Assembly (NCBI RefSeq): GCF_000472545.1
Contig: NZ_AWZV01000022.1
Span: 213 to 64,212 of the forward strand
Source: Burkholderia sp. WSM2232
GTDB lineage: Bacteria; Pseudomonadota; Gammaproteobacteria; Burkholderiales; Burkholderiaceae
Reading direction: 5' to 3'
DNA: 64,000 nt
Part shown: one piece after another, positions 52,722 to 62,496 of the stretch
Numbering within the stretch: the stretch's first letter is position 1
How the letters are laid out: the number at the start of each line of letters is the position of its first letter
The notes under the pieces: generated by a model
What the model was told of the DNA's origin: nothing
Databases searched by the model: none
Seen by the model: only the letters and a program-made list of their open reading frames with translations
Translations under genes and position numbers: made by a program

Positions 52722-53594
52722 TCAAGCCACTCCATGCTGTTTGAACCATGCGAGCGTGCGACGCCAGCCGTCCTCAGCATCGGCCTTCTTGTAGCTCGGC
52801 CGGTAATCCGCAAAGAACGCATGGCCCGCATCGTCGTACACGACGAATTGCGAGCCGCGTGCGACCTGCGGCCCTTGCGCGATTGCCTGCTTCATCTGTT
52901 CGAGCGAGTCCTGCGGAATGCTCTGGTCTTGCAAGCCGTACAGACCTAGCACCGGCGCGCGAAGATCGGCCACGCGGTCGAGTGGGTTGGCCGGATTGGT
53001 GGCCGTGCGGTCGCCGACCACCCGCCCATACCATGCAACCGCCGCTTTTAGCCGGGGCTCGTGTTCGGCATACAGCCAGGCCATGCGGCCGCCCCAGCAG
53101 AAACCCGTCACACCCAGACGCTTCAGATCGCCCCCGTGCTCGCCGGCCCACGCGACGGTCGCGTCGAGGTCGGCAAGTGCCTGCTCGTCCGGCACCTTGT
53201 TGAGAATCTGCTGGCTGATCTGCTGGATGCTGGGAAGCGCCATCGGGTCGCCCTCGCGAACGAACAGATCCGGCGCGATGGCGAGATAGCCAAGCTTGGC
53301 GAAGCGCCGGCAAACGTCGGCGATATGCTCGTGCACGCCGAACGCCTCATGAATCACGATGATTACCGGCAAATGCGTCTTGCCCTTCGGCTGCGCGCGG
53401 TACGCGGGCACCAGCGTGCCGCCCGAGCGCACCGCAATCTCGCCCGCTTCCAGGCCTTCGGCATCTGTATGGATGGTTTGCGCCGACACCGGCAACACGG
53501 CAGCCGCAAAGCCGGTGCCGAGCGCGGCCTTGATGAAGGTGCGTCGATTGAAGGGAACGTGCGGGACGAGGCTGTCGACATCGGGATTCAACAT
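52722..53594 (-). CDS. Tat-exported dienelactone hydrolase family protein
   Basis: The 290-residue protein starts at the ATG at 53594 with a GAGGAGCG site upstream; an in-frame ATG ten codons earlier is less likely. A Tat signal (NRRTFIKAALGTGFAAAVLPVSA) precedes an alpha/beta-hydrolase of the dienelactone hydrolase family. The nucleophile elbow is GFCWGGRM (Cys), and the catalytic His is in DDAGHAFFADYRPSY. The family hydrolyses cyclic esters. Export of this enzyme suggests a periplasmic substrate, not known. Confidence 0.88.
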   Translation of the reverse strand: MLNPDVDSLVPHVPFNRRTFIKAALGTGFAAAVLPVSAQTIHTDAEGLEAGEIAVRSGGTLVPAYRAQPKGKTHLPVIIVIHEAFGVHEHIADVCRRFAKLGYLAIAPDLFVREGDPMALPSIQQISQQILNKVPDEQALADLDATVAWAGEHGGDLKRLGVTGFCWGGRMAWLYAEHEPRLKAAVAWYGRVVGDRTATNPANPLDRVADLRAPVLGLYGLQDQSIPQDSLEQMKQAIAQGPQVARGSQFVVYDDAGHAFFADYRPSYKKADAEDGWRRTLAWFKQHGVA

Positions 53595-53681
53595 GCGGGC
53601 GCTCCTCATGAACGGTGGAGGCAACAGGATACGCCTCGGGCGCGTCCTGTTGCAGAAGCAGGCCGCGCGGGTGCGGCGCCG

Positions 53682-55028
53682 TCAGTGCAGCTTGACGCGC
53701 GGCAACGTGGTGCGCCGTAGCCAGTGCGCGAAGGTGTCGAGCACCATCCGCGCGTAGCCGTGCAGCGCCGCGATATGCAGCCGATACAGCGACATATACA
53801 TGAAGCGCGCGAAGAGGCCCTCGATCAGCATGTTGCCGCCGATCACCCCGCCCATCAGATTGCCCACCGCGCTAAAGTGCCCAAGCGACACGAGCGAGCC
53901 GAAGTCGCGATACGTGAATTCCGGCAGCGGCCGGTTGTCGAGCCGTGCCGCCAGCGCCTTCAGCAGAAAACTGGCCTGCTGATGGGCCGCCTGCGCACGC
54001 GGCGGCACGTTCTTCTCGTTGCCCGGCCACGGGCAGGCGGCGCAATCGCCGAGCGCGAACACGTTGTCGTCAATTTCCGTTTGCAGCGTGCGGCGCACGT
54101 TGAGCTGGCCGAGCCGGTTGACCGGCAGGCCGTCAAGTTCGCCGAGAATGGCCGGCGCCCTGATGCCCGCCGCCCACACGGTCAGGTCGGCGCGCACGGT
54201 CTTGCCGCTCGCCGTGCGAATGATGCCGGGCGCGACTTCCGCCACTGTCTCGCCCGTCATCAGCTTCACGCCGAGCTTGCCGAGCAGCTCTGCCGTGGCC
54301 GTCGACACGCGCTCCTGCAAAGCCGGCAGAATGCGCGGCCCTGCTTCGATCAGCACAATGCCCACGTCATGCCGCGGATCGAGCTTATGCAAGCCATACG
54401 CGGACAACACCTGCGCTGTATTGCGCAGTTCCGCAGAAAGCTCCACGCCCGTCGCGCCGCCGCCGACAATCGCGACCTGAATGCGCGGCTCGGAAGAAGG
54501 CGACGTGCCCGGCCCCGACTCCACCGGCTCGTGCGCCTGATGCTCGGCCCGCATGCAAGCCGCGATCAGGCGCTTGCGAAAACGCTCGGCCTGGCTGACG
54601 GTGTCGAGTGCAAGAGAAAATTCCGGCGCGCCTTTCACGCCGAAGAATGCCGTCGTGCTGCCGATCGCAATGACCAGCGTGTCGTACTCGAGCACGCGCA
54701 CGGGCAACAGTTCGGCGCCGTCGTCGTCCACTACGGGAGCAAGCGTGAGGCGTCTGTTCGAGCGGTCAAGACCCGTGAGTTCGCCCTGTTGGAACTCGAA
54801 ACCATGCCAGCGCGCTTGCGCCGCGTATTCGAGCTCCTGCGTGAACGGGTCCATGCTGCCGGCCGCCACTTCGTGCAACAACGGCTTCCAGATATGAGTC
54901 GGATTGCGGTCGACGAGCGTGACCTGCGCCCGCGTTGCGCCCCGGCTCTTGTGACCATAGCGATCGCCCAGCCGGGTTGCCAGTTCCAGCCCGCCCGCAC
55001 CTCCGCCGACGACGATAAAACGATGCAT
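53682..55028 (-). CDS. ndh: Type II NADH dehydrogenase (FAD/NAD-dependent oxidoreductase)
   Basis: The 448-residue flavoprotein starts at 55028 (MHRFIVVGGGAGGLELATRLGDRYG) with the FAD-binding motif. A second nucleotide fold follows (VAIVGGGATGVELSAEL, for NAD(P)H), then FALGDCAACPW. It oxidises NADH and reduces membrane quinone without pumping protons; the C-terminal amphipathic helices bind the inner membrane. It is monocistronic. Confidence 0.88.
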   Translation of the reverse strand: MHRFIVVGGGAGGLELATRLGDRYGHKSRGATRAQVTLVDRNPTHIWKPLLHEVAAGSMDPFTQELEYAAQARWHGFEFQQGELTGLDRSNRRLTLAPVVDDDGAELLPVRVLEYDTLVIAIGSTTAFFGVKGAPEFSLALDTVSQAERFRKRLIAACMRAEHQAHEPVESGPGTSPSSEPRIQVAIVGGGATGVELSAELRNTAQVLSAYGLHKLDPRHDVGIVLIEAGPRILPALQERVSTATAELLGKLGVKLMTGETVAEVAPGIIRTASGKTVRADLTVWAAGIRAPAILGELDGLPVNRLGQLNVRRTLQTEIDDNVFALGDCAACPWPGNEKNVPPRAQAAHQQASFLLKALAARLDNRPLPEFTYRDFGSLVSLGHFSAVGNLMGGVIGGNMLIEGLFARFMYMSLYRLHIAALHGYARMVLDTFAHWLRRTTLPRVKLH

Positions 55029-55182
55029 TGAACTCTCCGTGTTTGCCGATGGGTTGTGCGTCGTAAGCACGCGCGAACGCGTGTCTTTTTACCGATTGTC
55101 CGCGAGTCGCGCGGTTTGTCACAAGTCGCCATAACGCATGTGTGACATGCACACGACGATATCGCGCGCCGTCACACGGCGG

Positions 55183-57924
55183 TCAATGCGCTTCTTCCCA
55201 GTTGAGCCCCGCGCCGACTTCGGCGACGAGCGGTACTTTCAGCGCGGCGACACCGCACATCAACTCGGGCAGACGCTTGCGGACCTCGGGCAATTCTTCG
55301 TCGGGAACTTCGAGAATGAGTTCGTCGTGCACCTGCATGATCATGCGAGTGCCGATATTGGACTCTTCGATCCACTTCTGCACCGCGATCATGGAGAGCT
55401 TGATGAGGTCAGCGGCCGTGCCTTGCATTGGCGCGTTGATGGCCGCGCGCTCCGCGGCCTGGCGTCGCGGACCGTTGCCGCCGTTGATCTCGGGCAACCA
55501 CAGTCGGCGGCCGAACACCGTTTCGACATAGCCTTTGGCTTTCGCGCTCAAACGCGTCTCGTCCATATAGCGGGCGACGCCTGGATAGCGCGCGAAGTAG
55601 CGGTCGATATACAGCTTCGCGGCGTCGCGCGTAATGCCGAGATTCGACGCGAGGCCGAACGAGCTCATGCCGTAAATCAGCCCGAAGTTGATGACCTTCG
55701 CCACACGCCGCTGATCGTTCGACACCTCGAGCGGCGTCACGCCGAAAATTTCCGCAGCGGTTGCCCGGTGAATGTCCTCACCCTGCGAGAAGGCGCGCAA
55801 CAACGATTCGTCGCCGGAAATATGCGCCATGATGCGCAATTCGATTTGCGAGTAATCCGCGGAGACCAGCTTGTGGCCCGGCGGCGCTATGAAGGCTTCG
55901 CGAATGCGGCGCCCCTCGCCCGTGCGCACAGGAATGTTCTGCAAATTTGGATCGTTCGAAGCAAGACGCCCCGTAACCGCGACGGCCTGCGCGTAGTTCG
56001 TGTGCACGCGCCCCGTACTTGCGTTGACCATGCGCGGCAGCTTGTCGGTGTAGGTGGACTTCAGCTTGGACAGTCCGCGATGTTCCAGCAGGATTTTGGG
56101 CAGCGGGTAATCTTCGGCGAGCTTTTGCAGCACTTCTTCGTCGGTGGACGGTGCGCCGCTCGGGGTCTTTTTCACCACCGGCAACTCAAGCCGTTCGAAG
56201 AAGATCTGCCCGATCTGTTTGGGCGAGCCGAGATTGAATTCGCCGCCGGCCAGCACATACGCTTCGCTTTCCAGCTCGATGAGCCGCGCGGCAATTTCAC
56301 TACTTTGCAGACGCAGCTTCTCCGCGTCGATCAAAACGCCAGCGCGCTCCATTTTGCGCAATACGCGCGACGTAGGGACTTCAATGTCGCGGTAAACATT
56401 CTCGAGCGTTTTTTCCGCAGCGAGTTGCGGGTACATCGTTTGATGCAAACGCAACGCAATGTCCGCGTCTTCCGCCGCGTATTCGGCGGCCTTTTCCAGC
56501 GCCACTTCATCGAAACCGATTTGCTGCGCGCCCTTGCCCGCCACGTCTTCGTACTTGATCGTCTTGACGCCCAGATGGCGCAACGCGAGGTTGTCCATGT
56601 CATGCGGGCGGTGCGATTCGAGCACATACGATTGCAGCAGCGTGTCGTGCTCGATGCCGCGCATTTCAATGCCGTAGTTCGCGAGCACCTGCTCGTCGTA
56701 CTTCAGATGCTGGCCGACCTTCTTGTGCTCGGCGCTTTCGAGCCAGGGTTTGAGCTTCGTGAGCACTTCTTCGCGCGGCAATTGCACGGGCGCGTCGGGG
56801 CCGCGATGGGCAACGGGCACATAAGCGGCATGTCCGGCTTCAACGGAGAACGATAAACCCACGATCTGCGCGGTCATGGGATCGAGCGAAGTGGTTTCCG
56901 TGTCGAACGAAGTGAGCTCCGCCGCGTTGATCCGTTGCAGCCACGCGTCGAATTGCTCCCACGTCTGCACGGTTTCGTAGTGACGTTCGTGGTCGACGGT
57001 GAGCGCGGGCGGCACGTCGGTTTCCGGACCCTCTACCGCGTCGGCAATTTCGACCTCGCGCAGCCACGTCTTGAAACCGTGGCGGGTGAACACGTCGCGC
57101 AGTTCTTCCCGCGATTCCGGGCGGCTCTGCAAATTTTCCTCGATCGACGTGATGTGTTCGGTCAGATCGCAATGGCGCTCCACCGTAACGAGCTTGCGCG
57201 CCATCGGCAGAAAGTCGAGCGCACGTCGCAGATTGTCTCCTACCGCACCTTTGATCTCTTCTGCATGTGCGACGATGCCATCCAGCGACTCGTATTGCGT
57301 GAGCCATTTGAGTGCGGTTTTCGGCCCGCATTTCTCGACACCCGGCACGTTGTCGACGGTATCGCCGATCAGCGACAGGTAGTCGACAATGCGCTCCGGA
57401 GGCACGCCGAACTTGGCAAGCACTCCCGCACGGTCGAGTTTTTCGTTGGTCATCGTATTGATGAGGGTGACATGATCCGACACGAGCTGCGCCAGATCCT
57501 TGTCCCCAGTCGACACGATCACGTTCATGCCACGCTTTTCCGCCTCGGTGCTGAGCGTGCCGATCACGTCGTCCGCTTCCACGCCGTCGATCATCAGAAG
57601 CGGCCAGCCAAGCGCCCGCACGGCCACGTGAATCGGTTCGATCTGCCGCGAGAGATCATCGGGCATGGACGGACGATTCGCCTTGTACTCGGGATACCAG
57701 TCATCGCGAAACGTTTTGCCCTTGGCGTCGAACACGCACGCGCTATACTCTGCTGTGACTTCCTTGCGCATGCGCCGCAGCATGTTGATCATCCCGTAGA
57801 GCGCACCCGTGGGGCCACCATCGGGCCCGCGCAGATCAGGCATCGCATGGTAGGCCCGGTACAGATAACTCGAACCGTCGACCAATAGCAGGGTCTTACC
57901 TTCAAGGCTTCGTTCTTCAGGCAT
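55183..57924 (-). CDS. polA: DNA polymerase I
   Basis: The 913-residue enzyme has three parts. The N-terminal 5'-nuclease begins MPEERSLEGKTLLLVDGSSYLYR. A 3'-5' exonuclease domain keeps its catalytic acidic residues (FDTETTSLDP). The polymerase domain has motif A (DYSQIELRIMAHISGD), motif B (RRQAAERAAINAPMQG) and motif C (QVHDELILEV). It fills gaps and removes primers. Its ATG is one base away from the ATG of the divergent LOG gene, and no Shine-Dalgarno is seen before it. Confidence 0.97.
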   Translation of the reverse strand: MPEERSLEGKTLLLVDGSSYLYRAYHAMPDLRGPDGGPTGALYGMINMLRRMRKEVTAEYSACVFDAKGKTFRDDWYPEYKANRPSMPDDLSRQIEPIHVAVRALGWPLLMIDGVEADDVIGTLSTEAEKRGMNVIVSTGDKDLAQLVSDHVTLINTMTNEKLDRAGVLAKFGVPPERIVDYLSLIGDTVDNVPGVEKCGPKTALKWLTQYESLDGIVAHAEEIKGAVGDNLRRALDFLPMARKLVTVERHCDLTEHITSIEENLQSRPESREELRDVFTRHGFKTWLREVEIADAVEGPETDVPPALTVDHERHYETVQTWEQFDAWLQRINAAELTSFDTETTSLDPMTAQIVGLSFSVEAGHAAYVPVAHRGPDAPVQLPREEVLTKLKPWLESAEHKKVGQHLKYDEQVLANYGIEMRGIEHDTLLQSYVLESHRPHDMDNLALRHLGVKTIKYEDVAGKGAQQIGFDEVALEKAAEYAAEDADIALRLHQTMYPQLAAEKTLENVYRDIEVPTSRVLRKMERAGVLIDAEKLRLQSSEIAARLIELESEAYVLAGGEFNLGSPKQIGQIFFERLELPVVKKTPSGAPSTDEEVLQKLAEDYPLPKILLEHRGLSKLKSTYTDKLPRMVNASTGRVHTNYAQAVAVTGRLASNDPNLQNIPVRTGEGRRIREAFIAPPGHKLVSADYSQIELRIMAHISGDESLLRAFSQGEDIHRATAAEIFGVTPLEVSNDQRRVAKVINFGLIYGMSSFGLASNLGITRDAAKLYIDRYFARYPGVARYMDETRLSAKAKGYVETVFGRRLWLPEINGGNGPRRQAAERAAINAPMQGTAADLIKLSMIAVQKWIEESNIGTRMIMQVHDELILEVPDEELPEVRKRLPELMCGVAALKVPLVAEVGAGLNWEEAH

Positions 57925-57925
57925 T

Positions 57926-58669
57926 ATGACTAAGAGAAAAGTGATTCCGAGTCTGCGATCACTCGCAGATCAAGAGCGCGCAACGGCAAAAAAAGCCCGC
58001 GCATCGTGGCAGATGTTCACGATTATGGCAGAGTTTATTGAGGCGACCGAGTACCTCTCGGAGATTCGCCCGGCTGTCAGCATCTACGGTTCAGCGCGTC
58101 TGAAACCGAACTCGCCGTATTACAAACTGGCCACGCAGATCGCGCGCAAGCTCTCGGATGCGGGCTTCGCCGTAATCTCCGGCGGCGGCCCCGGCATCAT
58201 GGAAGCCGCGAATAAAGGCGCGCATGCAGGCAAGGCGCCTTCGGTCGGGCTGAACATCGAATTGCCGCATGAGCAGTCCGGCAACCAGTGGCAGGACATC
58301 TCGCTGCGCTTTCGGCACTTTTTCACGCGCAAGGTCACGTTCGTCAAGAACTCCGACGCCGTGATCGTCATGCCCGGCGGTTTCGGCACGCTCGACGAAC
58401 TTGCCGAAGTGCTCACGCTCATTCAAACCAAGAAGTCGCGCCACGTGCCGATCATTCTGGTGGGCGCCGAGTTCTGGGAAGGCCTGCTCGCGTGGTTCAA
58501 GAATTCGCTTACGCCAATGGGCCTCATCAATCCGACCGACATCGACCTCATGCAGGTGATCGACGATCCGGACCAGGTTCTGGAAGCGGTGCTCAAGTTC
58601 TACGAAGATCGCGAAGGTGCGGAGCCGCAGCCCACCAAGTCGGAAGAAGACCGGATGTTCTATCTGTAA
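57926..58669 (+). CDS. LOG-family (TIGR00730-type) protein, cytokinin riboside monophosphate phosphoribohydrolase-like
   Basis: The 247-residue Rossmann-fold protein shows SGGGPGIMEAANKGAH and the family motif PGGFGTLDE. LOG proteins cleave the N-glycosidic bond of nucleoside monophosphates such as AMP or cytokinin ribotides. Members were long misnamed lysine decarboxylases. It carries an N-terminal extension of about 45 residues before the core, conserved in Burkholderia-type homologues as I recall them. It is divergent from polA with starts one base apart. Confidence 0.9.
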   Translation: MTKRKVIPSLRSLADQERATAKKARASWQMFTIMAEFIEATEYLSEIRPAVSIYGSARLKPNSPYYKLATQIARKLSDAGFAVISGGGPGIMEAANKGAHAGKAPSVGLNIELPHEQSGNQWQDISLRFRHFFTRKVTFVKNSDAVIVMPGGFGTLDELAEVLTLIQTKKSRHVPIILVGAEFWEGLLAWFKNSLTPMGLINPTDIDLMQVIDDPDQVLEAVLKFYEDREGAEPQPTKSEEDRMFYL

Positions 58670-58742
58670 CGTCCAGGCTGACAGGCCTTCTTGCTTTCGC
58701 GCGTGGCACGGCAAGCACGCCCGCGCGAAGTCTCTACCCGAG

Positions 58743-58767
58743 CGGGCAGCCTTTTTGCTGCCCGTTT
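58743..58767. terminator. Hairpin between convergent LOG and LysR genes
   Basis: GCGGGCAGC and GCTGCCCG arms with a T-rich loop are followed by TTT. The position between two convergent genes supports termination, but the T-run is short. Confidence 0.5.
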
Positions 58768-58771
58768 GCGT

Positions 58772-59680
58772 TCATACCGGCGCTTGCGCTTGCATGTCGT
58801 CGCGCTGATCGCCCTGCGCTTGCAGCCATGCGCAGAATTGCGCGACCAGCGGCGCGTTCGCCACCTCGCGGCGCGCGACCCACCAATAGCCGCGCGCGTC
58901 AAGACGCGGCCCGGCAAGCGGCATCACGAGCCGGCCCGACGCAAGTTCGTCAGCGACCAGCGGCAACGGGCCGAGCGCTACGCCGAGCCCATCCACCGCA
59001 GCCTGCAAGGCCAGATAGAAGTGATCGAACGACTGCTTTTTGCGGCATTTCGTTGTCACGCCCGCGGCGGATAACCAGTTGCTCCACGCATCCGGCCGCG
59101 TGTCCGAATGCAGCAGCACGTGCCGCGCGAAATCGTCCGCGCTTCTGATTGGCGAACGCTGCAGCAACGCAGGACTGCAGACCGGCACCTCGCTTTCGCC
59201 GAGGAAATGGCCGCTCACGCAATTGGGCCAATGCGCGGGGCCGCGCCGCACGGCGACGTCGAAACTGTCCAGTGTCTCGACGGGCGCATTAGACGTGGCA
59301 AGCCGCAGTTCCACATTGGGCACTTTGCGCTGGAATTGATGCAGTCGCGGCAGCAGCCACTTCATCGCGAAAGTGGGCAGCGCATTCACGCGCAGCACGT
59401 GCACCACGCCGGAGTCGCGCAACTGGTCCGTGGCGTGCGCAATGCTGTCGAACGCAGCCTGTACCGTGGACAGATAACGCCGGCCGTCGGCCGTCAGCCG
59501 TACACGCTTGCCGTGACGCTGGAACACCTGCACGCCGAGCCAGGACTCGAACGCCGAAACCTGCCGGCTGATTGCACCGTGAGTCACATGCAGCTCGTTC
59601 GCGGCGGCACTGAAGCTTTCATGACGCGCCGCGGCTTCAAAGGCGCGTAGCGCGGGAAACGGAGGAAGATTGCGAGCCAT
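58772..59680 (-). CDS. LysR-type (GcvA-like) transcriptional regulator
   Basis: The 302-residue protein has an N-terminal winged helix-turn-helix (ALRAFEAAARHESFSAAANELHVTHGAISRQVSAFE) and a C-terminal effector-binding domain. The HVTHGAISRQV helix resembles GcvA/AmpR-type members. It is divergent from the split chromate transporter genes with a 96-bp shared region that contains a palindrome at 59683-59701, so it most likely controls them and itself. Confidence 0.92.
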   Translation of the reverse strand: MARNLPPFPALRAFEAAARHESFSAAANELHVTHGAISRQVSAFESWLGVQVFQRHGKRVRLTADGRRYLSTVQAAFDSIAHATDQLRDSGVVHVLRVNALPTFAMKWLLPRLHQFQRKVPNVELRLATSNAPVETLDSFDVAVRRGPAHWPNCVSGHFLGESEVPVCSPALLQRSPIRSADDFARHVLLHSDTRPDAWSNWLSAAGVTTKCRKKQSFDHFYLALQAAVDGLGVALGPLPLVADELASGRLVMPLAGPRLDARGYWWVARREVANAPLVAQFCAWLQAQGDQRDDMQAQAPV

Positions 59681-59682
59681 GC

Positions 59683-59701
59683 TTGTGATTGTAAGTCACA
59701 A
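59683..59701. promoter_or_regulatory. Palindromic operator candidate for the LysR regulator
   Basis: TTGTGA (59683-59688) and TCACAA (59696-59701) are exact inverted arms separated by 7 nt, and contain the T...A geometry LysR proteins bind. It lies 2 bp before the regulator start codon and 75 bp before the transporter start. Confidence 0.6.
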
Positions 59702-59776
59702 AGCCGGGCGCAAAAATCGTTTTGCCGCGCGGCAGTTCAGCGCTAACCTCCTGAGCTTGAACTGGAAGCAAAGCAT

Positions 59777-60346
59777 ATGGACCACAACCTCACCTCCTTC
59801 GACCCGACCGCGGTGCCAAAGCCCACGTTACGGGAAATCTTCGGCGGCTTTCTCGGCCTTGGGCTCATCTCGTTCGGCGGTGCATTGCCGCTCGCGCGGC
59901 GCGCGCTCGTCGAGCAGCGCCGCTGGCTGAGCGCCGAAGACTTCACCGATCTGCTCGGCCTCTGCCAATTCCTGCCGGGCGGCAATGTGATCAATCTGTC
60001 GGTTGCAGTCGGCATGCGTTTTCGCGGCGTGCCGGGCGCGCTCGCGGGCTTGCTCGGGCTGATCGCCGGGCCTTCGCTGGTAGTCATCGGACTAGGCGTC
60101 CTGTACGAGCGCACGCAGGACGACCCGCATGTGCGTCATCTGTTCGCGGGGCTTGCGGCGGCCGCAGCGGGCCTTTTGATTTCGATGGCGGTGAAGATCG
60201 TGCTGCCGCTGCGCAGCAAACCCATGGCCGCGCTCATCGCCGCGCTCGGTTTCGTCGCCATCGCGGTCATGCGGTTGCCGCTTCTGCCCACCATGCTGGT
60301 ACTGACGCCGCTTAGCATCTACCTTGCATCGAGGAACGCACCATGA
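59777..60346 (+). CDS. chrA: Chromate transporter, first half (short-chain ChrA)
   Basis: The 189-residue membrane protein is one half of a ChrA transporter: a single CHR domain (ILREIFGGFLGLGLISFGGALPL-type start, LCQFLPGGNVINLSVAVG) with five to six helices. Short-chain CHR proteins occur as adjacent pairs that together make the unit found fused in long ChrA. They expel chromate or similar oxyanions, or act as anion carriers. The next gene overlaps by 4 nt. Confidence 0.88.
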   Translation: MDHNLTSFDPTAVPKPTLREIFGGFLGLGLISFGGALPLARRALVEQRRWLSAEDFTDLLGLCQFLPGGNVINLSVAVGMRFRGVPGALAGLLGLIAGPSLVVIGLGVLYERTQDDPHVRHLFAGLAAAAAGLLISMAVKIVLPLRSKPMAALIAALGFVAIAVMRLPLLPTMLVLTPLSIYLASRNAP

Positions 60347-60870
60347 ACGACACGCTGGTTTCCCTCGCCATTATCTTCAGTCAGCTTTCGCTGCTGGCCT
60401 TCGGCGGCGGCAACACGATTCTTCCGGAGATGCAACGTCAAGTGGTGGAGGTGCATCACTGGATGCCGGCGAGCGAGTTCAGCGCGCTCTTCGCGCTCGC
60501 GCAAGCCGCGCCCGGACCGAACCTGATGATCGTGACCCTGATCGGATGGCACGTGGCCGGCTGGCCCGGCATGCTCGTCACGTCGATTGCGAAGTTCGGA
60601 CCCTCGTCGATCGTGACGATACTCGCATTGCACGCGTGGGACCGCTTCAAGGACCGGCCGTGGCGACGCTACGCGCAATTGGGACTCGTGCCCGTGACGG
60701 CCGGCATCGTCGCGGCGAGCGCGGCGCTGATTGCACAAGCGTCGGATTCGACGGCGATCGCATGGGCGATCACCGCGTTCACAGCAGCTATCGCGCTGAA
60801 GACGCGCATCCACCCGCTATGGTTGCTGGCCGCGGGCAGCCTGATCGGATTGACTGGCTTCGGGCAGTAA
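60343..60870 (+). CDS. chrA: Chromate transporter, second half (short-chain ChrA)
   Basis: The 175-residue partner CHR domain shows LSLLAFGGGNTILPEMQRQVVE and ALAQAAPGPNLMIVTLIG, the matching motifs of the other half. Its ATG overlaps the stop of the first half (ATGA), so the two are made together and should insert with opposite topology as a pair. Control by the divergent LysR protein is likely. Confidence 0.88.
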   Translation: MNDTLVSLAIIFSQLSLLAFGGGNTILPEMQRQVVEVHHWMPASEFSALFALAQAAPGPNLMIVTLIGWHVAGWPGMLVTSIAKFGPSSIVTILALHAWDRFKDRPWRRYAQLGLVPVTAGIVAASAALIAQASDSTAIAWAITAFTAAIALKTRIHPLWLLAAGSLIGLTGFGQ

Positions 60871-60969
60871 GCGAGCCGCTTTTTTGCGAGCGGCGTCAGG
60901 CACTCGTCATCAACGCTTGGGCGGCAGCAGCGGGCGGCGCGCGGTCCGCGCGCTGCTGTAATTGCCAGC

Positions 60970-62496
60970 TTACTGAAACGCCACTTCAGCGAAGCTGCGG
61001 AGTTTGCGGCTATGCAACCGATGCAGCCCGTTCTCGCGCAACAGCTCCATCGCTTTCACGCCAATCTGCAAGTGCTGGTCAACCTGCGCGCGATAAAACT
61101 GATCGGCCATGCCTGGCAGTTTCAACTCGCCGTGCAGCGGTTTGTCGGACACGCAGAGCAAGGTTCCGTATGGCACGCGGAAGCGGAATCCGTTTGCGGC
61201 AATGGTCGCGCTTTCCATGTCCAGCGCAATCGCGCGGCTTTGCGACAGCCGTTGCACCGGTTCGCGATGATCGCGCAACTCCCAGTTGCGGTTGTCGACA
61301 CTGGCCACGGTGCCTGTGCGCATCACGCGTTTCAGTTCGACGCCGTCCAGTTGCGTGACCTGTGCCACGGCGCGCTCCAACGCGACCTGCACTTCGGCGA
61401 GCGCCGGAATCGGCACCCACAGCGGCAAATCCGCATCGAGCACGTGATCCTCGCGCACATAGCCGTGCGCGAGCACATAGTCGCCGAGGCGCTGCGTGTT
61501 GCGCAGCCCCGCGCAGTGGCCGAGCATGATCCACGCATGCGGACGCAGCACGGCGATGTGATCGGTAATGGTCTTCGCGTTAGACGGCCCGACGCCGATG
61601 TTGATCATCGTAATGCCGCTGCCGTCCGCGCGCTTCAGGTGATACGCGGGCATTTGCGGCAGGCGCGGCGGCGCGGTGCCTTCCTGCGCCTGCTCGCCGA
61701 GATTCTCGTTGTAGGTGACCACGTCGCCGGGTTCGACAAACGAGGTGTACTCGCTGCGGTAGGCGCGCAGTTCTTCGTCGTCGGTACGGGCCATCATCGT
61801 GCGGCCCAGTTTGACGAATTCGTCGATATAGAACTGATAGTTCGTGTACAACACGTAGTTCTGGCAATGCGTGGGCGAGGTCGCCGTGTAGTGCTTCAGC
61901 CGATGCAGCGAAAAGTCCACCCGCGCCGCGGTAAACAATGCAAGCGGATGCGGCTCGCCGGCAAGCGGCTCATACGTGCCGTTGACGATGCGATCGTCGA
62001 GCAGCGCGAGGTCCGGCGTGTCGAACACGTCGCGCATCAGGAAGAGGCGCTCGCGATCCAGATCGCCTTCCAGGTGAATGCCCTCTGCAAACGCGAAGTG
62101 AATGGGAATGGGCTGCGTGGAAACGCCGACTTCGATTTTCACATGATGGTTCTTCGCGAGCAGCCGCAACTGCTCGCGATAGTAGTTGCCGAACAGATCG
62201 GGCCGCGTGACCGTGGTCTCGAACACGCCGGGCCCTGCGACAAAACCATACGAGCGGCGCGAATCGATATGCGTGTTCACTTCGGTGCACACGCGCACGA
62301 ACGGATAGCAAGCACGCACGCGGCGCTCGAACAGTTCGTTGCGGCGATAGCGTGCGAAGGCGTCGCGCAAGAAGGATGTGTTCGCTTCGTAAATCGCCGA
62401 CAGTCGGGTCACGGCTTCGGCGGCGTCGTCGAACGATTCGGTCGGGAAGCTGTTGACGGGAGTTTGCACCGCGCGTTGATTGGTATCGTTGTTCAT
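60970..62496 (-). CDS. amn: AMP nucleosidase
   Basis: The 508-residue protein has an N-terminal AMP-specific domain (residues 1-200, RSYGFVAGPGVFETTVTRPDLF and STQPIPIHFAF) and a C-terminal nucleoside phosphorylase-like domain (MINIGVGPSNAKTITDHI, ALDMESATIAANGFRFRVPYG with the MES motif). It splits AMP into adenine and ribose-5-phosphate and so adjusts the purine pool. Monocistronic. Confidence 0.95.
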   Translation of the reverse strand: MNNDTNQRAVQTPVNSFPTESFDDAAEAVTRLSAIYEANTSFLRDAFARYRRNELFERRVRACYPFVRVCTEVNTHIDSRRSYGFVAGPGVFETTVTRPDLFGNYYREQLRLLAKNHHVKIEVGVSTQPIPIHFAFAEGIHLEGDLDRERLFLMRDVFDTPDLALLDDRIVNGTYEPLAGEPHPLALFTAARVDFSLHRLKHYTATSPTHCQNYVLYTNYQFYIDEFVKLGRTMMARTDDEELRAYRSEYTSFVEPGDVVTYNENLGEQAQEGTAPPRLPQMPAYHLKRADGSGITMINIGVGPSNAKTITDHIAVLRPHAWIMLGHCAGLRNTQRLGDYVLAHGYVREDHVLDADLPLWVPIPALAEVQVALERAVAQVTQLDGVELKRVMRTGTVASVDNRNWELRDHREPVQRLSQSRAIALDMESATIAANGFRFRVPYGTLLCVSDKPLHGELKLPGMADQFYRAQVDQHLQIGVKAMELLRENGLHRLHSRKLRSFAEVAFQ

